Below are positions 16,100 through 22,982 of a DNA stretch of 64,000 nucleotides, piece after piece. The position numbers and the translations under genes are program-made. Source of the stretch: JABJGO01 sp963921245 (GTDB taxonomy: Bacteria > Pseudomonadota > Alphaproteobacteria > Rhodospirillales > Casp-alpha2). The stretch covers positions 2,232,001 to 2,296,000 of the forward strand of contig CAWUEY030000001.1 in NCBI GenBank assembly GCA_963921245.4. The letters are read 5' to 3'. The notes under the pieces were generated by a model. The model did not search any database. It was not told the DNA's origin and saw only the letters and a list, made by a program, of their open reading frames with translations. Each line of letters opens with the position of its first letter. Positions within the stretch are counted from its first letter, which is position 1.

Positions 16100-17350
16100 T
16101 CAAGCCCCGGCACGTAGGCGGTTAAGATACCAGTTTATCAGGTAATTGGTGCCTTTTTCATGGCGTGAATAGGGTCCAGGTTCGTAGCGGCGCGACAGGA
16201 TGCCCTGTTTATTGCCTTCGATGATGGTCTTATCGGCGATGGTCGTCACATCCCAGAGCCAGATTATTTTTTCCAGATCGTAATCTCTGCCTTCCTCGGC
16301 TTCGGCCCGAACCAGCCAGATCAATTCCACATCCGTGTGGTCTTCGTTGACCGGGATAAATCGGAAGATGGAAGCAAAGTCGTTGGGCATGAAGATCGTG
16401 GCAAACGGACTGAACGCCGTAGCAGAATAACCGCCATCCCAATCCTTGAAGGTTCCCATGAGCGGGGCGGCCGGTTGACCATCCCTGGTTTCCGACAGCC
16501 AACCATCCTTGAACGGTGTGCGCGCGGCACTGCGCATGTGAGGTGAATTATCATCCGTTTCGACAAAGCTGCCATATAGGTGGCCGAGGCTTTTACACTT
16601 TTCGTTAAAGGCGTCCAACTGCGGCTGAAATACGACCTCTGCCTCTTCCGGACCGGAACCGTTGCCGCCACCATAGGCCAGAATGTAGTCCTTGGCGTGA
16701 ACCTGACAATACTCCGGGTGCGCCGGCATGCAGTGATAGCATTCAAAGAAATTTTCCAGCACCAATTTCCAGTTAGCCTCCGTGGGGTAACTGGCACGGT
16801 GGGCGATCTTGGCATTGGCCAACCCATGCAGCTCGAAGTATGGCGTAAAGGGGTCGATAAACGTGTCAAAATCAATGCCCGGTTGCGGCGACAAATTCAC
16901 AAAAATCAATCCGTAACTGACCCCGATATGACACGGGTGCAGGCCATAATCCTTTAGATCGAAGCCTTCGTGCATGAGTTGGGCAACCTTGAGGCTGCCG
17001 TCCAGATCGTAGGACCAGGCATGATAAGGACAGCGCAGCAGACGTACATTACCGTGTGCTTCGCGGCAAATGATAGAGCCTCGGTGACGGCAGACATTGT
17101 AAAATGCCCGGATTTCACCTTCCCATCCACGCACGACGATGATGGACTCACCAGCCAATTCAAACAGGAAGTAATCGCCCGCATTGGGAATGCGCGATGC
17201 ATGATCAACAAGATGCCAGATGGGCATGATGACTCGCTCCACATCGGCCTCGAACACACCCGGGTCCAGATAAAACGGTTTCTCCATGGAAAATCCGTCG
17301 CGATGTCTCGCAATCATCGCATCAATATCCATACCATTTGTACGCGTCAT
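16100..17350 (-). CDS. Rieske non-heme iron oxygenase, alpha subunit (GbcA/CntA-like)
   Basis: A 416-residue terminal oxygenase. The Rieske [2Fe-2S] ligands are Cys87, His89, Cys107 and His110 in CRHRG and CPYHAW. The mononuclear iron site lies in NWKLVLENFFECYHC with Glu203, His206 and His211. A glutamate at the bridging position, in place of aspartate, is known from carnitine oxygenase CntA; the overall sequence resembles the betaine/stachydrine/carnitine oxygenase group, which hydroxylates or demethylates quaternary amines. Substrate is therefore inferred to be a small onium compound, not an aromatic ring. No reductase gene is adjacent. A palindrome lies just upstream. Confidence 0.85.
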   Translation of the reverse strand: MTRTNGMDIDAMIARHRDGFSMEKPFYLDPGVFEADVERVIMPIWHLVDHASRIPNAGDYFLFELAGESIIVVRGWEGEIRAFYNVCRHRGSIICREAHGNVRLLRCPYHAWSYDLDGSLKVAQLMHEGFDLKDYGLHPCHIGVSYGLIFVNLSPQPGIDFDTFIDPFTPYFELHGLANAKIAHRASYPTEANWKLVLENFFECYHCMPAHPEYCQVHAKDYILAYGGGNGSGPEEAEVVFQPQLDAFNEKCKSLGHLYGSFVETDDNSPHMRSAARTPFKDGWLSETRDGQPAAPLMGTFKDWDGGYSATAFSPFATIFMPNDFASIFRFIPVNEDHTDVELIWLVRAEAEEGRDYDLEKIIWLWDVTTIADKTIIEGNKQGILSRRYEPGPYSRHEKGTNYLINWYLNRLRAGA

Positions 17351-17364
17351 TTCACGTCTCCGTT

Positions 17365-17397
17365 TAGAGTTCGATCATATTGTGCTCGCGAACTCTA
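17365..17397. promoter_or_regulatory. Inverted repeat upstream of the Rieske oxygenase gene
   Basis: TAGAGTTCG (17365-17373) and its exact reverse complement CGAACTCTA (17389-17397) are separated by 15 bases. The pair starts 14 bp before the oxygenase ATG. It could be an operator or a 5' leader hairpin. No dedicated regulator gene is adjacent. Confidence 0.5.
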
Positions 17398-17462
17398 CAA
17401 GATCGGAAATTAAGGGAAAATAGCCAGATTTGGGCAGGAGGAGTCCAACAACGCCCCCCTAA

Positions 17463-18095
17463 CTAGGTTCCAGGTGCGCCCATGGGCCTGCCCTTCAGGT
17501 GACGATAGTAGTGCCACAACATCAACGCCGCCGTGGATCGCCAGGGCCGCCAACGCTCGGCAATCTCATCCATCTGTTTTACGTCAGGTCGGTGCGGAAG
17601 TGACAATAATTGCCCTGTCGCCTCGGCTAAAGCGGTATCACCGGCAGGCCATACATCGGAGCGACCAAGAGCAACCATCAAATAGATTTCTGCCGTCCAG
17701 CGACCGATTCCCTTGACCTTTACCAGCGCCTCTGTCACCCGGTCACCTGACATTTGGGATAACGCGTCCAGAGGCAGGGAACCATCAAGGATGGATTCGG
17801 AAAGCGCCAAACCATACCGAGCTTTGGCACGGCTGAAGCCAACAGCCTTCAGCCCCGCCTCATCCAGCGCAACAATGGTGTCAGGTGTGATTTCGGATAC
17901 TGTTTCCGCCAGACGTTTCCAGATGGCCGCGCCGGACTGGGTCGAAACTTGTTGATTGACGATGATGCGAAGCAGCGTGGCAAAACCCGGCGGCATATGA
18001 CGCGCCGCAGGTAATCCTGCAACGCGTCGAATGTGAGCCATGGCGGGACAAGCCTTGATTAGCTTGCGCAAACCCCGCCGGTGTGTCGTGGCCAT
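17463..18095 (-). CDS. DNA-3-methyladenine glycosylase (AlkA-like, HhH-GPD)
   Basis: A 210-residue base-excision-repair glycosylase that removes alkylated purines. It has the family start GFATLLRIIVNQQVSTQSGAAI, the helix-hairpin-helix VKGIGRWTAEIYLMVALGR, and the catalytic aspartate at residue 153 in VWPAGDTAL. It lacks the extra N-terminal domain of E. coli AlkA and is of the short form common in alphaproteobacteria. Monocistronic as far as seen; pirin follows downstream on the same strand direction with a separate start. Confidence 0.88.
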   Translation of the reverse strand: MATTHRRGLRKLIKACPAMAHIRRVAGLPAARHMPPGFATLLRIIVNQQVSTQSGAAIWKRLAETVSEITPDTIVALDEAGLKAVGFSRAKARYGLALSESILDGSLPLDALSQMSGDRVTEALVKVKGIGRWTAEIYLMVALGRSDVWPAGDTALAEATGQLLSLPHRPDVKQMDEIAERWRPWRSTAALMLWHYYRHLKGRPMGAPGT

Positions 18096-18153
18096 GGCGC
18101 CATCTTCCTTCAGAAAATGAGGTTGATCCCCCTTTTATCAGGAAATGCCGGCA

Positions 18154-18873
18154 TCAGGAAGACCAGGGATAAGGAACATCAACCAGAACGATTTCGGTAT
18201 CCGTTTCCGCCATGAGCGTGATTTCGGATTCCGACTGGACATCCAGCCCATCTCCCTCTTCGAGGATAAGTCTGTCGACACGTACCCGACCCGATGCAAC
18301 CACCAGATAACCGGAACGCCCGTCCTCAAAAATGTGTGTCAGGCGTTGATCTTCTGACAGATTGCCGCCGTAAACCGTGGCGTCCTGATGGATCATCAAA
18401 GCATCCGTTGTGGCGTACCGTTCTTCCCCGGATGCCAGCGGTCTGAGATTGGCTGTCTGTTCAGCACCCGGGAAACGCGTGTTTTGCCACCTCGGCTCAT
18501 ACCCGTTTTGATCCGGTTTGATCCAGATCTGGAACAACGTCGTATCTTCCTCTTCTAGATTGTACTCGGAATGCACGATCCCCGTACCGGCACTCATGAC
18601 CTGAACATCACCGGCTTGAGTTCGGCCCGTGTTGCCGAGAGAATCTTCGTGGGTAATGGCACCGGATTTGACGTAGGTGATGATTTCCATATCCCGGTGA
18701 GGATGCATGGGAAACCCCGTGCCTGCGGCGATCCTGTCGTCGTTCCAAACCCGTAACGGCCCGATCCCTATCCGGCTGGCGTCATAGTATTCAGCAAAGC
18801 TGAAGTGATGTCGGGCCTGCAACCAACCGTGATCTGTACGCCCGACATCATTGGCTCTGAAAAGCTTGCTCAT
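18154..18873 (-). CDS. Pirin family protein (YhaK-like bicupin)
   Basis: This 239-residue protein has two cupin domains. The first contains the pirin metal motif FPMHPHRDMEIITYVKSGAITHEDSLG and the signature IHSEYN; the second ends in a weaker cupin (YLVVASGRVRVDRLILEEGDGLDV). Length and motifs match the YhaK group; some pirins have quercetinase activity, but the role here is unknown. The ATG overlaps the stop of the upstream DoxX fragment by four bases (ATGA), so the two are translated together, downstream of the azoreductase gene. A redox or electrophile stress role for the set is inference. Confidence 0.88.
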   Translation of the reverse strand: MSKLFRANDVGRTDHGWLQARHHFSFAEYYDASRIGIGPLRVWNDDRIAAGTGFPMHPHRDMEIITYVKSGAITHEDSLGNTGRTQAGDVQVMSAGTGIVHSEYNLEEEDTTLFQIWIKPDQNGYEPRWQNTRFPGAEQTANLRPLASGEERYATTDALMIHQDATVYGGNLSEDQRLTHIFEDGRSGYLVVASGRVRVDRLILEEGDGLDVQSESEITLMAETDTEIVLVDVPYPWSS

Positions 18874-19094
18874 GTTTGCACACCTTCGCTCGTAGCGCGA
18901 GCCGACTTACCAAAGGATTCATTCAAATCCAGGGTACTGGTACCCAACAGGACAGAGATCAAGGCCAGGGATGCACGGCGAACAGAGAGCCCTGTAATCA
19001 GGGCGAGGCCCCCGCCGATTTCGGCGATCATGACCAGATAGGCGGCAAAGCCGGCGCGCCCAGGGGATTCAAAGAAGACGGCAGTACCCGGCAT
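18870..19094 (-). CDS. Short DoxX-like membrane protein, apparently truncated
   Basis: A 74-residue frame with a good ribosome site (AGGAG). Residues 1-55 (MPGTAVFFESPGRAGFAAYLVMIAEIGGGLALITGLSVRRASLAL) match the middle of DoxX/DoxD-type membrane proteins, with about two hydrophobic segments. The family normally has four helices and about 130 residues; both the first helix and the last are missing, and the C-terminus (NESFGKSARATSEGVQT) is unrelated. It may be a decayed gene kept for translational coupling to pirin. Confidence 0.6.
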   Translation of the reverse strand: MPGTAVFFESPGRAGFAAYLVMIAEIGGGLALITGLSVRRASLALISVLLGTSTLDLNESFGKSARATSEGVQT

Positions 19095-19136
19095 GGTGCA
19101 TTTCTCCTAAATCAAAAGTTTTTGGTAGTCGGGGCT

Positions 19137-19760
19137 TTACGCCGCAGCACGAAAATCCTGTGAAACGAGAGTCTGAATTTGATCGATGGCCCGATCTTTA
19201 CCATTCGAGGAACCAGCCATGCCTTCCGCATGAACAAATGTAAGATCGGTCAATCCCAAAAACCCGAAGAGGGTGCGCAGGTAGGGTTCCTGCATATCCA
19301 TGGACGCAGCAGGTGCGCCGGCCTGATAAGAACCGCCACGACTGGTGAGAACATAACCCTTGCGCCCACCCAATTTTCCAACGGGACCATTTTCCGTGTA
19401 GTTAAACGTACGGCCAACCCGGGCAAGATGATCAATCCACGTTTTAAGGCTCGAGGTGATGGTAAAATTGTGCATGGGCGCGCCGATCACGATGGCATCT
19501 GCATCCACAACTTCATCCACGACACCCTCGGACTCCGCAATCGCGTCCTCTTGTTCAGGTGTGCGTTGGTCTTCAGGCGTGTAATAGGCGTTGACCATGT
19601 CCTGAGTGACATGGGGCAGCGGATTTTGCCCGACATCCCGATGAGAAATTTGTACGTCTGGTGTTGTCCCTCTTACGGCATCGGCAAAGGCCGCGGTGAG
19701 ATCGCGACTGGTGCTGGACTCGGAATTGGGACTGGAATTGATGATCAATAGGTTTCTCAT
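19137..19760 (-). CDS. azoR: FMN-dependent NADH-azoreductase AzoR
   Basis: A 207-residue flavodoxin-fold oxidoreductase that reduces quinones and azo compounds by two-electron transfer. Motifs: LLIINSSPNSESSTSRDL at the phosphate-binding N-terminus, IVIGAPMHNFTITSSLKTWIDH (FMN and NADH site), and GYVLTSRGGSYQAG. ATG 19760 is chosen over 19775 because AAGGA lies at the right distance and the protein then begins MRNLLIINSS. It is divergent from a LysR regulator and upstream of the DoxX fragment and pirin, an arrangement usual for regulator-controlled azoR. Confidence 0.92.
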   Translation of the reverse strand: MRNLLIINSSPNSESSTSRDLTAAFADAVRGTTPDVQISHRDVGQNPLPHVTQDMVNAYYTPEDQRTPEQEDAIAESEGVVDEVVDADAIVIGAPMHNFTITSSLKTWIDHLARVGRTFNYTENGPVGKLGGRKGYVLTSRGGSYQAGAPAASMDMQEPYLRTLFGFLGLTDLTFVHAEGMAGSSNGKDRAIDQIQTLVSQDFRAAA

Positions 19761-19881
19761 GTTTTGTTCCTTCATTTTATTCGGGCAATTTGTTCAGGCT
19801 GGGTCATTCGACCGTTTTGTTTCGATGAGAAGAAATCTAGTCCTTGTTTTTTTTATAGACAATTATTCTAATTTGCATAAG

Positions 19882-19904
19882 ATTGTTTCTATATCAGAAA
19901 CAAT
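19882..19904. promoter_or_regulatory. LysR-type operator between azoR and lysR
   Basis: ATTGTTTC (19882-19889) and GAAACAAT (19897-19904) form a perfect inverted repeat with a 7-base centre. It lies in the 155-bp divergent gap, 11 bp upstream of the regulator start codon. Autorepression of the regulator and control of azoR are inferred from the usual LysR design. Confidence 0.6.
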
Positions 19905-19915
19905 TGAATTTCACC

Positions 19916-20854
19916 ATGCAATCACTCGAAACCCTTCAAACCTTCGTCACCGTGGTCGATGTAGGCAGCTTCTCAGGTGCTGCCCGTGTCTTGGGTCAAA
20001 CAAAATCCTCCGTATCCAAACACATTGCGAAACTGGAAAATCGACTGGGCGTGCGTCTCCTTAATCGGACCACACGTCGGATGAGCGCAACGGAAGCGGG
20101 ACAGGCCTTTCAGTTGCGGTGCCGGCAAATTCTGGACGACCTGGCGGATGCGGAACGGTCGGTTACCAACCTGCATGATACGGCGCGAGGCTTGCTCCGC
20201 ATCAATGCACCCATGAGCTTCGCCATCCGTTATCTGGCGCCTGTCGTTGCGGACTTCATGAACAGTTATTCGGAACTTCAGGTGGATATGGATCTGAATG
20301 ATCGTATCGTTGATGTCGTGGAAGAAGGCTATGACTTGGTCATTCGTATTTCCAGGTTGCCGGATTCATCACTGATCGCGCGTAAGGTTGCCCCCTTCAA
20401 ACGCATTATCGCGGCCAGTCCGGACTATTGGGATAAATACGGACGGCCACAAAAACCCGAAGATCTGAGAGACCACAACTGCTTGATCTACAAATACCTC
20501 TCCAGTGGAAACGAATGGCCCTTTGTCGATGATGAAGGAAACACGTCTTACGTCACCGTGGGCGGAACATTTATGGCCAACAACGGTGATGCCCTGTTGG
20601 CAGCAGCCCGCAACGGCCTCGGCGTTTTATCAACGCCATCGTTCATTTCGTCCGACGATTTGCGGGCAGGAAGCCTCGAACCGGTTCTCACCGCCTACGA
20701 TGACGTCAACCTGAACATCTATGCGGTCTATCCCCACAACCGATATTTATCGGCGAAGGTTCGTCTGTTTGTAGATTTTCTTGTCGAGACCTACGGCAAC
20801 AATCCAGTGTGGGATCAGTGGATTCAGGCTAGCAATCTGGTGGCAAAAGCCTGA
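19916..20854 (+). CDS. LysR-family transcriptional regulator
   Basis: A 312-residue regulator. Residues 1-60 are the winged helix-turn-helix (LETLQTFVTVVDVGSFSGAARVLGQTKSSVSKHIAKLENRLGVRLLNRTTRR); residues about 88-290 form the effector-binding domain with TARGLLRINAPMSFAIRYLAP and GYDLVIRISRLPDSSLIARK. The subgroup is the one that often sits next to quinone reductases or pirins. ATG 19916 is used because the domain starts there; the frame opens earlier at 19883. It is divergent from azoR and meets the next minus-strand gene with one base between the stops. Confidence 0.92.
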   Translation: MQSLETLQTFVTVVDVGSFSGAARVLGQTKSSVSKHIAKLENRLGVRLLNRTTRRMSATEAGQAFQLRCRQILDDLADAERSVTNLHDTARGLLRINAPMSFAIRYLAPVVADFMNSYSELQVDMDLNDRIVDVVEEGYDLVIRISRLPDSSLIARKVAPFKRIIAASPDYWDKYGRPQKPEDLRDHNCLIYKYLSSGNEWPFVDDEGNTSYVTVGGTFMANNGDALLAAARNGLGVLSTPSFISSDDLRAGSLEPVLTAYDDVNLNIYAVYPHNRYLSAKVRLFVDFLVETYGNNPVWDQWIQASNLVAKA

Positions 20855-20855
20855 T

Positions 20856-22982
20856 CTAGCGCCCTTCCCGCCACCAGGCTCCCAGCAACAGCAAATTTAC
20901 AATCAGTACCGTTGCCCATGCCGGTAACAGGTCATCGGTTTCCAGACCAGTCACTACATAAGCATCATTACCCTGCAATCCTAGCCAATTGTTCCCGGAT
21001 TGGTTTCTTCCCGGTTTGGTTCGGCGAATTTCCGGCGTTCCCTCGTTCAACCACCAAACACCCCCGCCGGTCGCCGATGCAACCGGCCCGAGCACCCGGT
21101 CCGTTGCCGTGAGATCGTTATATTCCCGTGGGTTTATAGCACCGGCCGATACAAGAGTCCGCAACCCTTTATCGTTGACTCTGTAGACACCCGGCAACCC
21201 CGCCGTCATGCGCCCGCCCGCCCGTCCCGGCTCGACTTCGTTGAGATTAACGATCTGATCAACACCCGTAGGGCCTGTTACGGTTACCGTTTCCGGTAAA
21301 CGAGTTTGGGAAACCCGGTCAATCACCAGAGCCTGCCCCTCTATACGCGCAATGAGACGTTCCTCTTCAAGGGTCGGCTCCTTCATTAACCAGTGAGCCG
21401 TACGACGAAGCAGTTCTGCCTGTGGTCCGCCACCTTCAAAACCCCGTGCCCACAGCCAGATATGGTCGCTGGTCATGATACCAACCCGCCCCTCACCTTC
21501 CCGACTGACCAACAGCAACGGCTGATCTGCGGCGCCCGTCATCAGGACTGTACCTTTTTCCTGATCAGTTTCTTCATCCAGATAACGCTGCGTTTCCAGT
21601 TGTCGGAACCAACGTCCCCAGTTCGGTTGCTCGGATGCCTTAGTATCAAATGCCGTCAACGGTTGTGTAATGGGATGTAACCGTCCGGCCTCACTGACAC
21701 GGGGATGGAACCCCTGCTCAAGGATTTCGCCGGTCGGTTCAACAGGCAGGATTGAGCCCAGAGCGGTTTCATTAAGGCTGCGGCCATCCGCATACTCCGG
21801 CCCGACAACCACTAAAAGCCCGCCGCCATCCTTGACGTAGTTTTCAATGTTGTTGAAATAGCGTGGTGACAGGACGTACCGCACCACGTAACGATCAAAC
21901 ACCATAAGATCGAATTCGCTGATTCTGATATCGAACAGCTCAAACGTGGGGAATGTAATGAGCGCGAGCTCTTCAATCGGGGTAAAATCGCTCTTGCTGG
22001 GTGGTCGCAGGATGGTGAAATGAACAAGATCCACCGCCGGGTCGGATTTCAACAGGTTCCGCCAGGTTCGTTCCCCCGCATGAGGCTGCCCCGAAACCAG
22101 CAACACCCGCAGCCGATCACGCACTCCGTTGACGGTTGCAACACCAGTGTTATTGACAATGGAAAGTTCGCCGTCTGCGGCGGCGGCAATGATCTCAACC
22201 ACGGTTTCACCAGCATGTTGAAGCACGAACGGGAACACCGCCCTCTGACCCGGCACCACCGCCTGACGAAACTTGAGGTTGCCATCCACATTCAAGGTAA
22301 CTGTGACAGGTTCGTTTTGTGCTTCCGACAGTTCGGTATCTTCAACACGAAACACGATCAGTGCCTCTTCACCGACAACCGCATAAGCCGGCGCGGTTTC
22401 GATAACCACCCGCCGGTCAAACCTGTCTTTTTCACCGTTGAGCAGAACATGAACAGGTCCATTCAGTCGATCGTGCCAGTCGTTGGTCTGTTCGATGTCG
22501 TGAACTTGACCGTCGGTTACGACAATCGCTCCGGCAAACCGATCCGCCGGAATGTCGTGCGCCGCACGGTTGATAGCATCAGCCAGATAGGTTGCGTCAA
22601 TGCGCTCTCCACGATTTTGCGGTAGACCAAACTCAACAACAATCGTTTCCAGGGACTCCGAAAACCCTGTCAGATTCTCCAGCAGTGTCGACAGCGTCGA
22701 GTCACGTTGTGCCGCCCGCTTGCCAATTAACTGGCTTGGTGAACGATCAGTCAGGACCAGAGCGATATCCCGCTGCGGCAATCGCTGCTCGTGAACGTAT
22801 TGCGGCCCCATCAGGGCAATGATCAGCACGGCAAACGCCATTATCCGTAACACACCACCGCGTGACCTGCTGCCAAACAGATTGATCAACAGTCCGAGCG
22901 CAAAAAAAATCGCAACCAGCAATACCCCGTTTGGAACCAGAGGCGCAAAACTGATGGATGTGAAAACACCTTCGGTCATCAA
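20856..22982 (-). CDS. Large membrane protein of the MoxR/BatA block (glutamine-amidotransferase-fold type)
   Basis: A 708-residue protein with two hydrophobic segments near the N-terminus (LLVAIFFALGLLINLFG and IMAFAVLIIALMGP) and one at the C-terminus (LPAWATVLIVNLLLLGAWW). The long periplasmic part contains DIALVLTDRSPSQ, a von Willebrand-like GAIVVTDGQVHDIE, and a stretch around NIENYVKDGGGLLVVVGPEYADG that resembles the amidotransferase-like domain of such proteins. It overlaps the upstream DUF4159 gene by four bases (ATGA) and is last in a four-gene operon. It probably forms a membrane complex with them; the biochemical role is unknown. Confidence 0.85.
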   Translation of the reverse strand: MMTEGVFTSISFAPLVPNGVLLVAIFFALGLLINLFGSRSRGGVLRIMAFAVLIIALMGPQYVHEQRLPQRDIALVLTDRSPSQLIGKRAAQRDSTLSTLLENLTGFSESLETIVVEFGLPQNRGERIDATYLADAINRAAHDIPADRFAGAIVVTDGQVHDIEQTNDWHDRLNGPVHVLLNGEKDRFDRRVVIETAPAYAVVGEEALIVFRVEDTELSEAQNEPVTVTLNVDGNLKFRQAVVPGQRAVFPFVLQHAGETVVEIIAAAADGELSIVNNTGVATVNGVRDRLRVLLVSGQPHAGERTWRNLLKSDPAVDLVHFTILRPPSKSDFTPIEELALITFPTFELFDIRISEFDLMVFDRYVVRYVLSPRYFNNIENYVKDGGGLLVVVGPEYADGRSLNETALGSILPVEPTGEILEQGFHPRVSEAGRLHPITQPLTAFDTKASEQPNWGRWFRQLETQRYLDEETDQEKGTVLMTGAADQPLLLVSREGEGRVGIMTSDHIWLWARGFEGGGPQAELLRRTAHWLMKEPTLEEERLIARIEGQALVIDRVSQTRLPETVTVTGPTGVDQIVNLNEVEPGRAGGRMTAGLPGVYRVNDKGLRTLVSAGAINPREYNDLTATDRVLGPVASATGGGVWWLNEGTPEIRRTKPGRNQSGNNWLGLQGNDAYVVTGLETDDLLPAWATVLIVNLLLLGAWWREGR

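Noticed and set aside
22020..22625. 201-codon plus-strand frame within the 708-residue protein gene
   Set aside because: Antisense shadow without ribosome site or family match.
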